A stretch of 64,000 nt of DNA from Microlunatus parietis (GTDB taxonomy: Bacteria; Actinomycetota; Actinomycetes; Propionibacteriales; Propionibacteriaceae): the NCBI RefSeq assembly GCF_013407955.1, contig NZ_JACCBU010000001.1, positions 2,790,001-2,854,000 on the forward strand. Reading direction: 5' to 3'. Within the stretch, counting starts at the first letter, position 1. Every line of letters begins with the position of its first letter. The notes beneath the pieces are model-generated. The model was not told where the DNA came from and searched no databases. It saw nothing but the letters and a program-made list of their open reading frames with translations. Shown here one piece after another: positions 47,891 to 56,977 of the stretch. Both the position numbers and the translations under genes were made by a program.

Positions 47891-48643
47891 TGAGCGAGGA
47901 ATGGATGCTGCAGGTTGCTCAGCACGCAGCGCGTCGACAACTGGGCTCAGTCGGCCGAACAACTGAAGGCGTTCATGGACGCCTTGTCCGCAACGGTCTC
48001 CGCCGGCCCCTACGGCCTACCGCTGGCTTGGAAGAGTTATCAAGAGATGGATGTCGAACTATGGCACGATCTCAGCGCCATCGAACGGGAACTGGTCGAC
48101 ATGCGTAATACCAACGACGACGGGACCCTGGCCGGCGCTAATCCAGATTCACACGTCGTCGTGCAGGCCTACCTCGATCGCGGAAGTGACACCGATTTCT
48201 CCGACTCCGGCCAACTCCTCAATCTGAGAGCCACGCTGGGACACGATGCCGAGTTTCCCAGCATCGATGGCAAGGCAGAATTCTATGTCGGAGAACGCAA
48301 ACAGCCAGCGCTCCCACTCCAAGGTCACGACCCCGGTTGGCTGGTGCAACTGATCAGCACGGCAGCGGCGTCGGTCAGCGCCGACCGGGCCAGAATCATC
48401 ACGGACAGCCTGCATGACGCAATCGCCGATCGGAGAATCCTGCCGCTCGGGCTCGGCGTCCTGTCCCTCGCCCCGCACGGAATCGATCTCGACCTTCCCG
48501 CCTCGCTGACCGCCTACCCCTGCCCCACCGGCTACCCCGACGGTCAGGTCATCGTCGCCGACCTCGACCGCGCCGCGACCGACCCGGAATCCCTCGTCGA
48601 CGACCTGCTCCTCCTCAACGAGGCCCTCGAAGCGGCGGGCTGA
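47887..48643 (+). pseudogene. Putative immunity protein gene, apparent frameshift near the start
   Basis: ATG 47887 has GGAGG seven bases upstream and reads MMSEEWMLQVAQHAARR. The downstream coding frame is +1 (VDNWAQSAEQLKAFMDAL...NEALEAAG) to TGA 48641-48643. One extra base near 47932-47940 would join them into about 252 residues. If the lesion is real, a TTG at 47915 could start a shorter 242-residue protein. It is acidic overall (many D/E), as immunity proteins often are. Function is inferred only from position after the toxin-like nuclease. The stop codon is inside the shared terminator hairpin. Confidence 0.6.
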
Positions 48644-48717
48644 CCGAAATCCAGCGCACTTCGCCGGAATGTGCCGGTCTGCCGTCGGTTTCGACCGAGT
48701 CCGCTGGATTTCGGTCA
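48641..48717. terminator. Bidirectional terminator spanning both convergent stop codons
   Basis: Arms 48641-48656 (tgaccgaaatccagcg) and 48702-48717 are perfect 16-bp inverted repeats. The first three bases of each arm, read on its own strand, are the TGA stop of the plus-strand immunity-like gene and of the minus-strand lipoprotein. The 45-base loop has a further ccgg..ccgg inverted repeat. Confidence 0.8.
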
Positions 48718-49382
48718 ACGAGGCAGCCGTAGGGTCGCGTTCTCCAGGGTCGTGTAGAGGTCGCTCTCGGTGAAATCGGGCCGGTCTTCCTCGCCGAGGT
48801 AGACATCCAGGTGCCTGGCGCCGCCGAGGCCGGGCGTGAACTCGTCGTCGATGATCCAGGTCGGCTCCCGCAGATTCGCGCAGACGTCCTCGGCGACCTC
48901 GGCGTCGCCGCATTCGACGATCTCGACCGGCTGCCACGGGGCAACACGTCCGCGTCCGTCGCGGCGGACGAGAACGGGCGCAGGGCGTCGCCGTAGGAGT
49001 TGCGGGCCTCGGTATCGAGCCAGTAGCCGACGCCGTGCGACCAGTTCAGATAGCGCCCCGCGTGCTTGCCGCTGGTGATCCGTCCCGTGCCCTCGTCCTT
49101 GACGGCGGTGACGAAGTCGCTCGGGTAGCGGCCGAGCGGGTCGTCGCCGTTCTCGCAGTCCAGCACCGGGCAGCCGGTCACCGCGATCGGCTCACCGTGG
49201 TGGAACGACTCGACCGCGGTGTAGTAGACCGTGACCTCCCACCCCGACTGGACCACTTCCGAGGCGACGGCGCTCGGCTCGACCGCGGCCGGCCCGGAAC
49301 GCGAGTCCGGTGCCCCGGTGCAGCCGAGCAGCGAGAGTCCGGTGGCGTTCGCCGCGACGACCACGCCGGGCCTGCGGGGCAT
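48715..49382 (-). pseudogene. Lipoprotein gene with an apparent homopolymer frameshift
   Basis: ATG 49382 (AAGGAG upstream) gives a short basic start and the lipobox LSLLGC, so an exported lipoprotein. The frame is sensible to VLPR at about 48940, then loses coding character. The frame one base away continues WQPVEIVECGDAEVAEDV ... LENATLRLPR to TGA 48715-48717. One more C in the four-C run (plus-strand G run 48938-48941) would merge them into about 222 residues. Four cysteines (CPVLDCENG; ECGD; DVCANL) could form disulfides. No family recognised. Confidence 0.65.
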
Positions 49383-49435
49383 CGGTCTCCTTCGCTCCAC
49401 GTACGTCGAGGAGGACCATCCTGCCGGGGTCGGGG

Positions 49436-50581
49436 TCAGCTGACCTCGTCGTAGATGCGCTCCAGTCCCGGGGTGCAGCGGCGGATGTCGAACTTCTCGA
49501 GTACGTGAGCGCGGCCCTGCCGCCCGAGCCGCTCGGCGTACGCGTCGTCGGTGAGCACGGTCTCCAGCCGCTTCGACAGCGCGGCCACGTCCTTCTCCGG
49601 CGCGAGCAGCCCGGTGACGCCGTCGTCGACGGCCTCGCGCAACGGCCCGTGGGCGTACGAGACGACGGGGACGCCGTGAAGCCCCGCCTCGAGGAACGTC
49701 ATCCCGAGACCCTCCGCGTCGCCGTCCGGCCCGGTCCGCGACGGTCCGCAGAACACCCGGGCCCGGTCCAGCGCCTTCGCCACCTCGTCGGACCCGAGAA
49801 AGCCGCGCAGCTCCACCGAGAGCCCAAGCGCATCGGCCTGCCGCCGGAGCTCACCGGCCAGCGGACCGTCGCCGATGATCGTGATCGGGGTCCGGCGCAG
49901 GTCCCCGGGCAGCCGGTCGACGGCCTCGAGCAGGTCCAGCCCGCCCTTCTTCGGCACCAGCCGACCGACGAAGACGATCCCGCGCCGCTCCGGCCACGGC
50001 GGGAACGGCGAGCTGGCGTCGAGATCCCGGACGTCGATGCCCATGTAGTGCACGGTGACCCGGTCCTCCGGGGCGCCGAGCCCGATCAGCCGGTCCGCGA
50101 TGAACTCCGAGACCGCGATCAGCCGGTCCGCGTACGCGAACAGCCGGCGCAACCGCCGTCGATACTCCTGGCCGCGGCCCAGCGAGAGGCGCGGCACCCG
50201 GGTGACGTCATACCCGTGGAACGTCGCCACCATCGGCAGTCCGGCCCGCTTCGCCACCGGCAGCGCCCGGATCGCTGACGGGCCGAAGTGTGCGTGCAGC
50301 ACCTCCGCTTCGGCCTCCATCAGGAAGTTGACGAACCGGCGTTCCCAGCCGACGGTGCCGAGCACCTCGCCGCGCAGCTTCTGCAACGACGACGCCCCGG
50401 TGAACGGCGCATAGTCGGCCGGGACCAGCGGCTCCGGCAGTTGCTGCAGCCCGACCCGGACCGCCCGCCAGCGGGTCATGGCCGCGATCTGATCGCGGAT
50501 GAACGTCTCCGAGCCCGGCAGCCAGACGTCCCGCCAGACCGCGACGGTCGGTCGGTCGGAGGCGGGGTCGGTGGCGGGCAT
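49436..50581 (-). CDS. GT4-family glycosyltransferase
   Basis: 381 residues, GT-B fold. The N-terminal acceptor domain has LPGSETFIRDQIAAM and LHAHFGPSAIRALPVAKRAG; the C-terminal nucleotide-sugar domain has GRLVPKKGGLDLLEAV, IIGDGPLAGELRR and the EGLGMTFLEAGLHGVPVVSYAHG E-x7-E block. This type often transfers hexoses to cell-surface polysaccharide or glycolipid precursors. It may relate to the wall-polymer fusion gene 3 kb away, but there is no operon link. ATG 50581 is divergent from the MazG-like gene 29 bases away. Confidence 0.9.
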   Translation of the reverse strand: MPATDPASDRPTVAVWRDVWLPGSETFIRDQIAAMTRWRAVRVGLQQLPEPLVPADYAPFTGASSLQKLRGEVLGTVGWERRFVNFLMEAEAEVLHAHFGPSAIRALPVAKRAGLPMVATFHGYDVTRVPRLSLGRGQEYRRRLRRLFAYADRLIAVSEFIADRLIGLGAPEDRVTVHYMGIDVRDLDASSPFPPWPERRGIVFVGRLVPKKGGLDLLEAVDRLPGDLRRTPITIIGDGPLAGELRRQADALGLSVELRGFLGSDEVAKALDRARVFCGPSRTGPDGDAEGLGMTFLEAGLHGVPVVSYAHGPLREAVDDGVTGLLAPEKDVAALSKRLETVLTDDAYAERLGRQGRAHVLEKFDIRRCTPGLERIYDEVS

Positions 50582-50610
50582 CTGGGAAACCTTAATGGTA
50601 CGAATGCGCA

Positions 50611-50925
50611 GTGAGCATCAAGGCGCTGCAAGATCAGCTGGCCGATTTCGCCGATCGTCGCGACTGGGGTCCGTTCCACACTCCACGCAACCTCGTCCTG
50701 GCCCTGACCGGAGAGGTCGGCGAGTTGGCCGCCGAATACCAGTGGCTGACCGAGGCCGAGGCGGCGAAGGCGATGGACGATCCCGAGAAGGCGCGGGCGA
50801 TCCGGCTGGAGATGGCCGACGTGCTGATCTACCTGCTCCGGCTGGCCACGGTCGTCGACGTCGATCTCGACGCCGCGGTACGGGAGAAGCTGGCGATCAA
50901 CGAGAGCCGCTTTCCCCCGGCCTGA
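50611..50925 (+). CDS. MazG-like nucleotide pyrophosphohydrolase
   Basis: 104 residues from GTG 50611. EVGELAAEYQWLTE and EMADVLIYLLRLA supply the ExxE(x27)ExxD metal-binding set of the all-alpha NTP pyrophosphatase superfamily, closest in form to short dCTPase/RS21-C6-like enzymes that clear modified nucleotides. Convergent with the ABC importer genes, stop to stop adjacent. Confidence 0.9.
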   Translation: MSIKALQDQLADFADRRDWGPFHTPRNLVLALTGEVGELAAEYQWLTEAEAAKAMDDPEKARAIRLEMADVLIYLLRLATVVDVDLDAAVREKLAINESRFPPA

Positions 50926-51702
50926 TCAGCTGGGCATGATCATCCGGGCCAGGAACTCCCGGGTCCGCTGCTCCCGGGGCTCGGTGAAGATCATGTCCGG
51001 CGGGCCCTGCTCGAGGATCCGGCCGTCGTGCAGGAAGCAGACCTTGTCGGCGACCTGCCGCGCGAAGTCCATCTCGTGCGTGGCGATCACCATCGTCGTA
51101 CCGTCGTCGCGCAGCCGGCGCAGCAGCGTCAGCACCTCGCCGACCAGCTCCGGGTCGAGCGCCGAGGTGACCTCGTCGAGCAAGATCATCATCGGCCGGT
51201 TGACCAGAGCCCGGGCGATCGCCGCGCGCTGCTGCTGACCGCCGGACAGCTGGTCCGGCCACTGCCCCGCCTGCTCGGCCAGGCCGACCCGCTGCAGCAT
51301 CGCCCGGGCCTCCTCGCGCGCCTTGACCGGCGGCACCCGGTGCACCCGGATCGGCGCCAGCGTGACGTTGTCCAGCACGGACAGGTGCGGGAACAGGTTG
51401 AACGCCTGGAACACGATGCCGATCCGGGCCCGGACCCGGTCGGCGTCGATCCGCGGGTCCGAGATGTCCTCCCCGGCCAGCAGGATCCGGCCGTCGTCGA
51501 GCTCCTCGAGCAGATTGAGGCAGCGCAGCAGGGTCGACTTGCCCGACCCGGAACCGCCGATCAGCACCACGCACTCGCCCTCGGCGACCTCAAGATCAAG
51601 ACCGTCCAGCACCACCCGGCGGCCGAACACCTTCCGCAGCCCTTCGGCCCGCAGCAGAGGTTCCGGGTGCCGGGGTTCGGCGGGCACGTTCTCGGCGGTC
51701 AC
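50926..51702 (-). CDS. Polar amino-acid ABC importer, ATPase
   Basis: 258 residues from GTG 51702, which overlaps the permease stop (GTGA). Walker A GGSGSGKST, signature LSGGQQQRAAIARAL, Walker B MMILLDEVTSALDPE (Glu followed by V, not P) and switch THEMDFARQVAD. The GlnQ/HisP/ArtP-type core and the C-terminal FLARM ending fit amino-acid uptake. Confidence 0.92.
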   Translation of the reverse strand: MTAENVPAEPRHPEPLLRAEGLRKVFGRRVVLDGLDLEVAEGECVVLIGGSGSGKSTLLRCLNLLEELDDGRILLAGEDISDPRIDADRVRARIGIVFQAFNLFPHLSVLDNVTLAPIRVHRVPPVKAREEARAMLQRVGLAEQAGQWPDQLSGGQQQRAAIARALVNRPMMILLDEVTSALDPELVGEVLTLLRRLRDDGTTMVIATHEMDFARQVADKVCFLHDGRILEQGPPDMIFTEPREQRTREFLARMIMPS

Positions 51703-52574
51703 AGGTGGCTCCCCGCGGTGCCGTACCAGCCCTGCCGCCGGGCCGCCCAGTCGGTGATCCGGGCCAGCGGGACGGTCAGCGCGACGAACAGGGCGCCGGC
51801 GACCACGTACGGGGTGAAGTTGAAGTCCGTGGCGGTCGCGATCTGGGCCGCCCGGATCGCGTCGATCACACCGAGCACGGCGATCAGGCCGGAGTCCTTC
51901 TGCAGGCTGACCAGGTCGTTCAGCAGCGGCGGGACGACCCGGCGGACCGCCTGCGGCAGCACGACGAAGCGCATCGTCTTGGCGTAGCTCAGGCCGAGCG
52001 ACCGGGCCGCGGCCCGCTGCGACGGGTGCACCGATTCGATGCCGGCCCGGAACACCTCGGCCACGTAGGCCGAATAGGTCAGCACCAGCGCCGCGCCGCC
52101 CCAGATCACCGCGTCGCTCGGCAGCCCCTGCAGCCGCAGCGCCGGCACACCGAAGCCGAGCAGGAAGATCACCAGCAGCAGCGGCAGCCCGCGGAACACG
52201 TCGGTGTAGGCCGCCGCGAACATCCGCAGCGGGAAGAACACCGGGCCGCGCAGCGTCCGCAGGATCGCGATGATCAACCCGATGATCAAGATCAGGATCC
52301 CGGAAACGATCATGACCCGGATGTTCAGCCAGAGCCCGGAAGCGACCGCAGGCAAGGCATCCAGCGCCTTGACCGGATCGAAGAACGTCTGCTGCACCCG
52401 CGGCCAGCCGGGCGTCGAGGTGACCCCGATGATCACGGCGGCGACCACGACGACCGTGCTCACGATCGCGATGATCAGGGAACGGGTGGATCGGCGGCGC
52501 CGGTAGCTGATCCGTTCCAGCTGCAGGGGCGACGGCCGCCACGGCTCGCCGGTCGACGGCGAAACGATGGTCAC
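51699..52574 (-). CDS. Polar amino-acid ABC importer, permease
   Basis: 291 residues. GTG 52574 overlaps the stop of the binding-protein gene (GTGA), the same coupling seen at its own 3' end; the open frame extends 12 codons further upstream. HisM/GlnP-type: VFRGLPLLLVIFLLGFG, YSAYVAEVFRAGIESVHPSQRAAARSLGLS (EAA loop region) and VVLPQAVRRVVPPLLND. It has a long N-terminal cytoplasmic stretch and about six helices. Confidence 0.92.
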   Translation of the reverse strand: MTIVSPSTGEPWRPSPLQLERISYRRRRSTRSLIIAIVSTVVVVAAVIIGVTSTPGWPRVQQTFFDPVKALDALPAVASGLWLNIRVMIVSGILILIIGLIIAILRTLRGPVFFPLRMFAAAYTDVFRGLPLLLVIFLLGFGVPALRLQGLPSDAVIWGGAALVLTYSAYVAEVFRAGIESVHPSQRAAARSLGLSYAKTMRFVVLPQAVRRVVPPLLNDLVSLQKDSGLIAVLGVIDAIRAAQIATATDFNFTPYVVAGALFVALTVPLARITDWAARRQGWYGTAGSHL

Positions 52575-53434
52575 GACAGTACGGGAGCCCCGCCCGAGCC
52601 GGACAGCCATTCCTGCTCGAGCCGCTTCAGGGTGCCGTCCGCGCGCAGTTGATCAACGACACCGGAGACACAGCCGGTCAGCCGGCTTCCCTTGCCCAGC
52701 ACGAATCCGAACTGGTCCGGAGTGCCCGCCCCGGGCGGCAGCTGGCCGACGATCACGCCGTCGTCGAGCTGGGCCGCGGTCATGTAGAACGCCGTCGGCA
52801 GGTCCACCACGATGCCGTCCACCTGGCCGTTCTGGAGGGCCTGCACGGCAAGATCATTCGTGTCGTAGACGGAGGGCTGCTGGCTCGGCTTGATCTGCTC
52901 GATGATCGCCGTGTACGAGGTCGTCCCCACCTGGGCGCCGAGCTTGGCGCCGGCCAGGTCGGCGATCGCGGTCTTCCCGTCGATCGGCGAGCCCTTCGTC
53001 GTGATCACGGTCTGCGCGACGTCGTAGTAGCCGGTGGAGAAGTCGACCGCCTTGCGTCGCTCCTCGGTGATCGACACCTGGTTCAGGTCGACGTCGAACT
53101 TCTTGTCGCCCGGCGCGTACGCACTGGTGAACGGGACCACGATCCAGGTCACCTCGTCCCGCGCGAAGCCGAGCTTCTCGGCGACCGCGTAGGCCACCGC
53201 GGACTCGTAGCCCTTGCCGTTGGACGGGTCGTCGTCGACGAACCACGGCTCGTAGGCCGGCTGGTCGGTCGCGACGGTGAAGGTGCCCGGCTTGACCAGG
53301 GCCAGCGACTCCTTGGCGCAGGCCGCGGCATCGGTCGGCGGCGGCGCGCTCGACTCGACCTGCGGCGCGCAGGCCGCGGCCAGGGTCAGCGCGGCGACGG
53401 CCAGGGCGCCGAGAGCCGGACGGAGGGGGTTCAT
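52571..53434 (-). CDS. Polar amino-acid ABC importer, substrate-binding lipoprotein
   Basis: 287 residues. Signal peptide with lipobox TLAAAC; family 3 solute-binding fold with GTFTVATDQPAYEPWFVDDDP, GYESAVAYAVAEKLG, FDVDLNQVSITEERRKAVDFSTGYYD and LAGAKLGAQVGTTSYTAI. First gene of the three-gene importer (SBP, permease, ATPase, all GTGA-coupled). The exact amino acid is not predictable from sequence. Confidence 0.92.
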   Translation of the reverse strand: MNPLRPALGALAVAALTLAAACAPQVESSAPPPTDAAACAKESLALVKPGTFTVATDQPAYEPWFVDDDPSNGKGYESAVAYAVAEKLGFARDEVTWIVVPFTSAYAPGDKKFDVDLNQVSITEERRKAVDFSTGYYDVAQTVITTKGSPIDGKTAIADLAGAKLGAQVGTTSYTAIIEQIKPSQQPSVYDTNDLAVQALQNGQVDGIVVDLPTAFYMTAAQLDDGVIVGQLPPGAGTPDQFGFVLGKGSRLTGCVSGVVDQLRADGTLKRLEQEWLSGSGGAPVLS

Positions 53435-53524
53435 CGAGGGGCCTCCCAGGTGTTTCGAGGTCGGTTCGCCGACGGCCAAACGATACTGGCTCCGCCATGG
53501 GCGATGCGGGGCTAGGCTTTGCCC

Positions 53525-53776
53525 ATGATCAGGTACCTGCCGATCATCATCGTGGCGCTCCTCACGATCTACTGTGTCGTCGAGGTGGCCCAGGCACGCC
53601 CGCTCGAGGTGCGCCGGATGCCGCGCTGGCTCTGGGCGACGATCATCATCTGTCTGCCCCTCGCCGGTGCGGTCTGCTGGCTGTTCTTCGGCCGCCCCAA
53701 CGCCGAGTCCCGCCGCCGGTTCCAGCAGCGACCGAAGGCCCCGGACGACGACGTCGACTTCCTCCGCGGCCTCTAG
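53525..53776 (+). CDS. PLDc_N-domain small membrane protein
   Basis: 83 residues: two hydrophobic helices (YLPIIIVALLTIYCVVEVAQ; WLWATIIICLPLAGAVCWLFFGRP) joined by an RRMPR loop, then a basic tail with QRPKAPDDD. This matches the PLD-nuclease N-terminal (two-helix) domain found as free-standing actinobacterial proteins near cell-envelope genes. ATG 53525 is preferred to TTG 53519. Its stop overlaps the convergent gluconokinase gene. Confidence 0.82.
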   Translation: MIRYLPIIIVALLTIYCVVEVAQARPLEVRRMPRWLWATIIICLPLAGAVCWLFFGRPNAESRRRFQQRPKAPDDDVDFLRGL

Positions 53777-54270
53777 AGACTTTCGAGCACGGCCGCGGCG
53801 ATCTGCTCCGGCGTGCCCGTGACGCCGACGACGACGCCGTCCTCGTCGGGTTCCAGGGGTTCCAGGGTGTCCAGCTGCGAGTCGAGCAGTCCGATCGGCA
53901 TGAAGTGGTCGGTCCGGGCCGACATCCGGGCCGCGATCTCCTGCCGGGATCCGTCCAGGTGCACGAACCGTACCCGGGCGTCGGCCTGGCGCAGCACGTC
54001 CCGGTAGACCCGGCGCAGCGCCGAGCAGGTCACCACGACAGGGCCGTCCGAGGCCGTGATCCAGTCCCGGATCGCGGCCAGCCACGGCTGCCGGTCCTCG
54101 TCGGTGAGCGGGGTGCCGGCCGACATCTTGGCGACGTTCTCGGCGGAGTGGAAGTCGTCCGCCTCCGCCACCGGCCAGCCCAACCGCTCGCCCAGCAGGG
54201 CGGCGACGGTCGTCTTGCCCGAACCGGCCACGCCCATCACGATGAGCGCGGTCTTCCGGGTCTCGGTCAC
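53773..54270 (-). CDS. Gluconokinase
   Basis: 165 residues. P-loop MGVAGSGKTT (about 12-21), EADDFHSAENVAKMSAGTPLTDEDRQPWL (substrate region, about 36-64) and CSALRRVYRDVLR match the GntK/IdnK family, phosphorylating gluconate to 6-phosphogluconate. GTG 54270 overlaps the gnd stop (GTGA), so kinase and dehydrogenase are co-translated, giving a gluconate-to-pentose-phosphate route. Confidence 0.92.
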   Translation of the reverse strand: MTETRKTALIVMGVAGSGKTTVAALLGERLGWPVAEADDFHSAENVAKMSAGTPLTDEDRQPWLAAIRDWITASDGPVVVTCSALRRVYRDVLRQADARVRFVHLDGSRQEIAARMSARTDHFMPIGLLDSQLDTLEPLEPDEDGVVVGVTGTPEQIAAAVLESL

Positions 54271-55703
54271 GCCGGGCTCTCGGAGCGGTCGGCGCTCCAT
54301 TCCGTGTGGAAGGTGCCGTCGCCGTCGACCCGCCGGTACGTGTGCGCGCCGAAGAAGTCGCGCTGCCCCTGGATCAGAGCGGCCGGCAGCCGCTCCGCCC
54401 GGACCCCGTCGTAGTAGGCGAGCGACGACGAGAACGCCGGCGTCGGTACGCCGTGCCGGGCCGCGGCCATGACCACCCGGCGCCAGGCGGCCAGGCTGTT
54501 CCCGATCGCGCCGGTGAAGTATTCGTCGGCGAGCAGCAGCGGTAGTTCCGGATCCCGCTGGTACGCCTCCGTGATGCGATCGAGGAACCGGGCCCGGATG
54601 ATGCAGCCGCCGCGCCAGATCTTGGCCATCGCGCCCCGGTCGATGTTCCAGTCGAACTCCTCGCTGGCGGCCGCGATCTGGTCGAAGCCCTGCGAATAGG
54701 CGACCACCTTCGAGGCGTACAGCGCCAGCCGGACATCCTCGATGAACGCGTCCGGGTCGTCGACCTGCCAGGCCTCGGCGTCGGCCGGCAACACCTTGCG
54801 GGCGGCCTCGCGCTGCGGCACCGACCCGGACAGCGCCCGGGCGAAGGTGGCCTCGGCGATACCGGTGATCGGCACGCCGAGATCGAGCGCGTTCTGCACG
54901 GTCCAGCGGCCGGTGCCCTTCTGCTCCGCCTGGTCCAGCACGATGTCCACGAAAGCCGAGCCGGTCTTGGCGTCGACATGGCCGAGCACGTCGGCGGTGA
55001 TCTCGATCAGGAACGACTCCAGGTCGCCCGAGTTCCAGGTTCGGAAGATGTCGGCGATCTCCGCGGCGGACTTCCCGGTGCCCTGCCGGATCAGGTCGTA
55101 GGCCTCGGCGATCAACTGCATGTCGGCGTACTCGATGCCGTTGTGCACCATCTTGACGAAGTGCCCGGCGCCGTCCGGCCCGACGTGCGTGCAGCACGGT
55201 TCGCCGTTCACCTTGGCCGAGATCTCCTCCAGCATCGGCCCGAGCGTCTGGTACGACTCCGGCGACCCGCCCGGCATGATCGACGGCCCGTTCAGCGCCC
55301 CTTCCTCACCGCCGGAGACCCCGGTGCCGACGAAGTGCAGGCCGCGCTCCTTCAGTGCCGCCTCACGCCGCCGGGTGTCCGGGAAGTGCGCGTTGCCGGC
55401 GTCGATCACGATGTCGCCCTCGTCGAGCAGCCCGAGCAGCTCGTCGATCACCGCATCGGTCGCCGCGCCGGCCTTGACCATGATCACCACGCGACGCGGC
55501 TTCTCCAACGACGCAACGAAATCCCGCATCGACTCCGAAGGTACGAAGGTCCCCTCGTCACCATGATCATCGATCAAGGACGTGGTCTTGGCGTAGCTGC
55601 GGTTGTGCACCGCGACCCGGTATCCGTGCCGGGCGAAGTTGCGGGCAAGGTTCCGGCCCATCACGGCCAGTCCGGTGACCCCGATCTGCGCAAGTTCAGC
55701 CAC
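54267..55703 (-). CDS. gnd: 6-Phosphogluconate dehydrogenase (decarboxylating, long form)
   Basis: 478 residues from GTG 55703 (GGAG seven bases upstream). GVTGLAVMGRNLARN (NADP-binding), then NRS for the 2'-phosphate, GTGVSGGEEGA (substrate loop), GHFVKMVHNGIEYADMQLIAEAY with the catalytic Lys, and HTYRRVDGDGTFHTEW at the C-terminus. This is the ~470-residue GndA type with a substrate-tail insertion in the other subunit. Paired with gluconokinase downstream. Confidence 0.95.
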   Translation of the reverse strand: MAELAQIGVTGLAVMGRNLARNFARHGYRVAVHNRSYAKTTSLIDDHGDEGTFVPSESMRDFVASLEKPRRVVIMVKAGAATDAVIDELLGLLDEGDIVIDAGNAHFPDTRRREAALKERGLHFVGTGVSGGEEGALNGPSIMPGGSPESYQTLGPMLEEISAKVNGEPCCTHVGPDGAGHFVKMVHNGIEYADMQLIAEAYDLIRQGTGKSAAEIADIFRTWNSGDLESFLIEITADVLGHVDAKTGSAFVDIVLDQAEQKGTGRWTVQNALDLGVPITGIAEATFARALSGSVPQREAARKVLPADAEAWQVDDPDAFIEDVRLALYASKVVAYSQGFDQIAAASEEFDWNIDRGAMAKIWRGGCIIRARFLDRITEAYQRDPELPLLLADEYFTGAIGNSLAAWRRVVMAAARHGVPTPAFSSSLAYYDGVRAERLPAALIQGQRDFFGAHTYRRVDGDGTFHTEWSADRSESPA

Positions 55704-55882
55704 GATTCGACTCCATCCGTTCGGTACCTGTACGAGCAAGCGACTGCCGGGGGTAGCGTAGCCGCGCCGCCGCCGGCGCCGTCCGGCGACCGCCCCTTGA
55801 ACGACCTGGCCGCCGAGCCCGACGTGGTTGCTCGCCATCGGATACTGTGACCGGAAGCCCCGTTCATGCTCAAGGAGCAGCC

Positions 55883-56866
55883 ATGCTTCAGCCGCTTGGG
55901 ATCACTGCCGAAGCCGAGGCCAGTTACGTCGTTCTGGCCACCACGGACGCCGCCTCGGTCGAGGACCTGGCGGAGCGTGCGGACGCGGCCAAGGACGCCG
56001 TCGAGCGATCACTCTCGGAGCTGCGAGCGCTCGGGCTGGCGGCCGAGACCACGCCCGGGCACTGGAAGGCACTGCCACTGCTCGATGTGGTGGCCGGACT
56101 GCGCCAGCAGCGCCAGTCCGAGCTGGAGGCGGCGACGATCGCCGCGGAATCCCTGGCCAGCCATCTGCTGGCCGCCTCGGAATCGGCCAACGACACGATC
56201 AAGATCCTGGTCGGCGCGGACGCGATCGTCGCGGCCCGGCGGGAGATCTGCGATTCGGCGAAGCGGGAGATCTGCGCGTTCGACAAGCCGCCGTACGTCC
56301 AGGCCCGGCCCAACGCAACCCCGGAGAGCCTCACCGAGGAGGCCCCGGAATGGCAGGCCCTGGAACGCGGGGTCCAGATCCGCGCCGTCTACCATCCCGG
56401 ATTCGATTCGGACCGACTGTCCGAGTTGTCCCTGTTCGCTCAGAAGGGTGAGCAGTCCCGGACGGCGCCGGTGCCGATGAAGCTGCTGATGGCGGACGCG
56501 CAGGTTGCGCTGATCCCCTCGATGCGTTCGTACGGACCCGGCCACGAACTGCGCGCCTCGCTGACCCGGCACCCGATGTTGATCGAGACGCTGCAGTGGT
56601 TGTTTGAGGGTGTCTGGGACGCGTCGGTGCCGATCATCACCCACTACGGGCGTACGGATCCGCGGCGGCAGATGTTGATCTCGCTGTTGATGACCGGCTC
56701 GACGGACAATGCCATCGCCGGCCAGCTCGGAGTCACGGTGCGGTCGGTCCGGCGGTGGATCTCCGACCTGATGGACGAGCTGGGAGTGAGCACCAGACTG
56801 CAACTCGGGGCTGCGCTGGTGCGGGCGGATGCGCTGAACCAGACCCCCGATCGGCAGCGCGCCTGA
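55883..56866 (+). CDS. TrmB-like/LuxR-type transcriptional regulator
   Basis: 327 residues from ATG 55883 (AAGGAG upstream). The N-terminal ~70 residues are a winged helix of TrmB type (EASYVVLATTDAASVEDLAERADAAKDAVERSLSELRALGL). A central effector-like region (SESANDTIKILVGADAIVAARREICDSAKREICAF...) precedes a LuxR-type HTH at the C-terminus (LISLLMTGSTDNAIAGQLGVTVRSVRRWISDLMDELG). Such hybrids are common in Actinobacteria and mostly unstudied. It is isolated, 179 bases after divergent gnd, and faces a small secreted-peptide gene with only terminators between. Confidence 0.85.
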   Translation: MLQPLGITAEAEASYVVLATTDAASVEDLAERADAAKDAVERSLSELRALGLAAETTPGHWKALPLLDVVAGLRQQRQSELEAATIAAESLASHLLAASESANDTIKILVGADAIVAARREICDSAKREICAFDKPPYVQARPNATPESLTEEAPEWQALERGVQIRAVYHPGFDSDRLSELSLFAQKGEQSRTAPVPMKLLMADAQVALIPSMRSYGPGHELRASLTRHPMLIETLQWLFEGVWDASVPIITHYGRTDPRRQMLISLLMTGSTDNAIAGQLGVTVRSVRRWISDLMDELGVSTRLQLGAALVRADALNQTPDRQRA

Positions 56867-56944
56867 GAATTGCCGTTGATCTCAGCGTCAACATCTTCCC
56901 AAGCCGGGCACTTCAAGGCTACGATCCCACACAGAAAGAAGCCA

Positions 56945-56977
56945 CGCCCGCGGTCCTCTGGGAAAGGACCGCGGGCG
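56945..56977 (+). terminator. Terminator hairpin after the TrmB/LuxR-type regulator
   Basis: Perfect 13-bp stem: CGCCCGCGGTCCT (56945-56957) pairs with AGGACCGCGGGCG (56965-56977), loop of seven bases, 78 bases after the regulator stop. No U-tract follows, which is usual for actinobacterial terminators. Confidence 0.85.
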
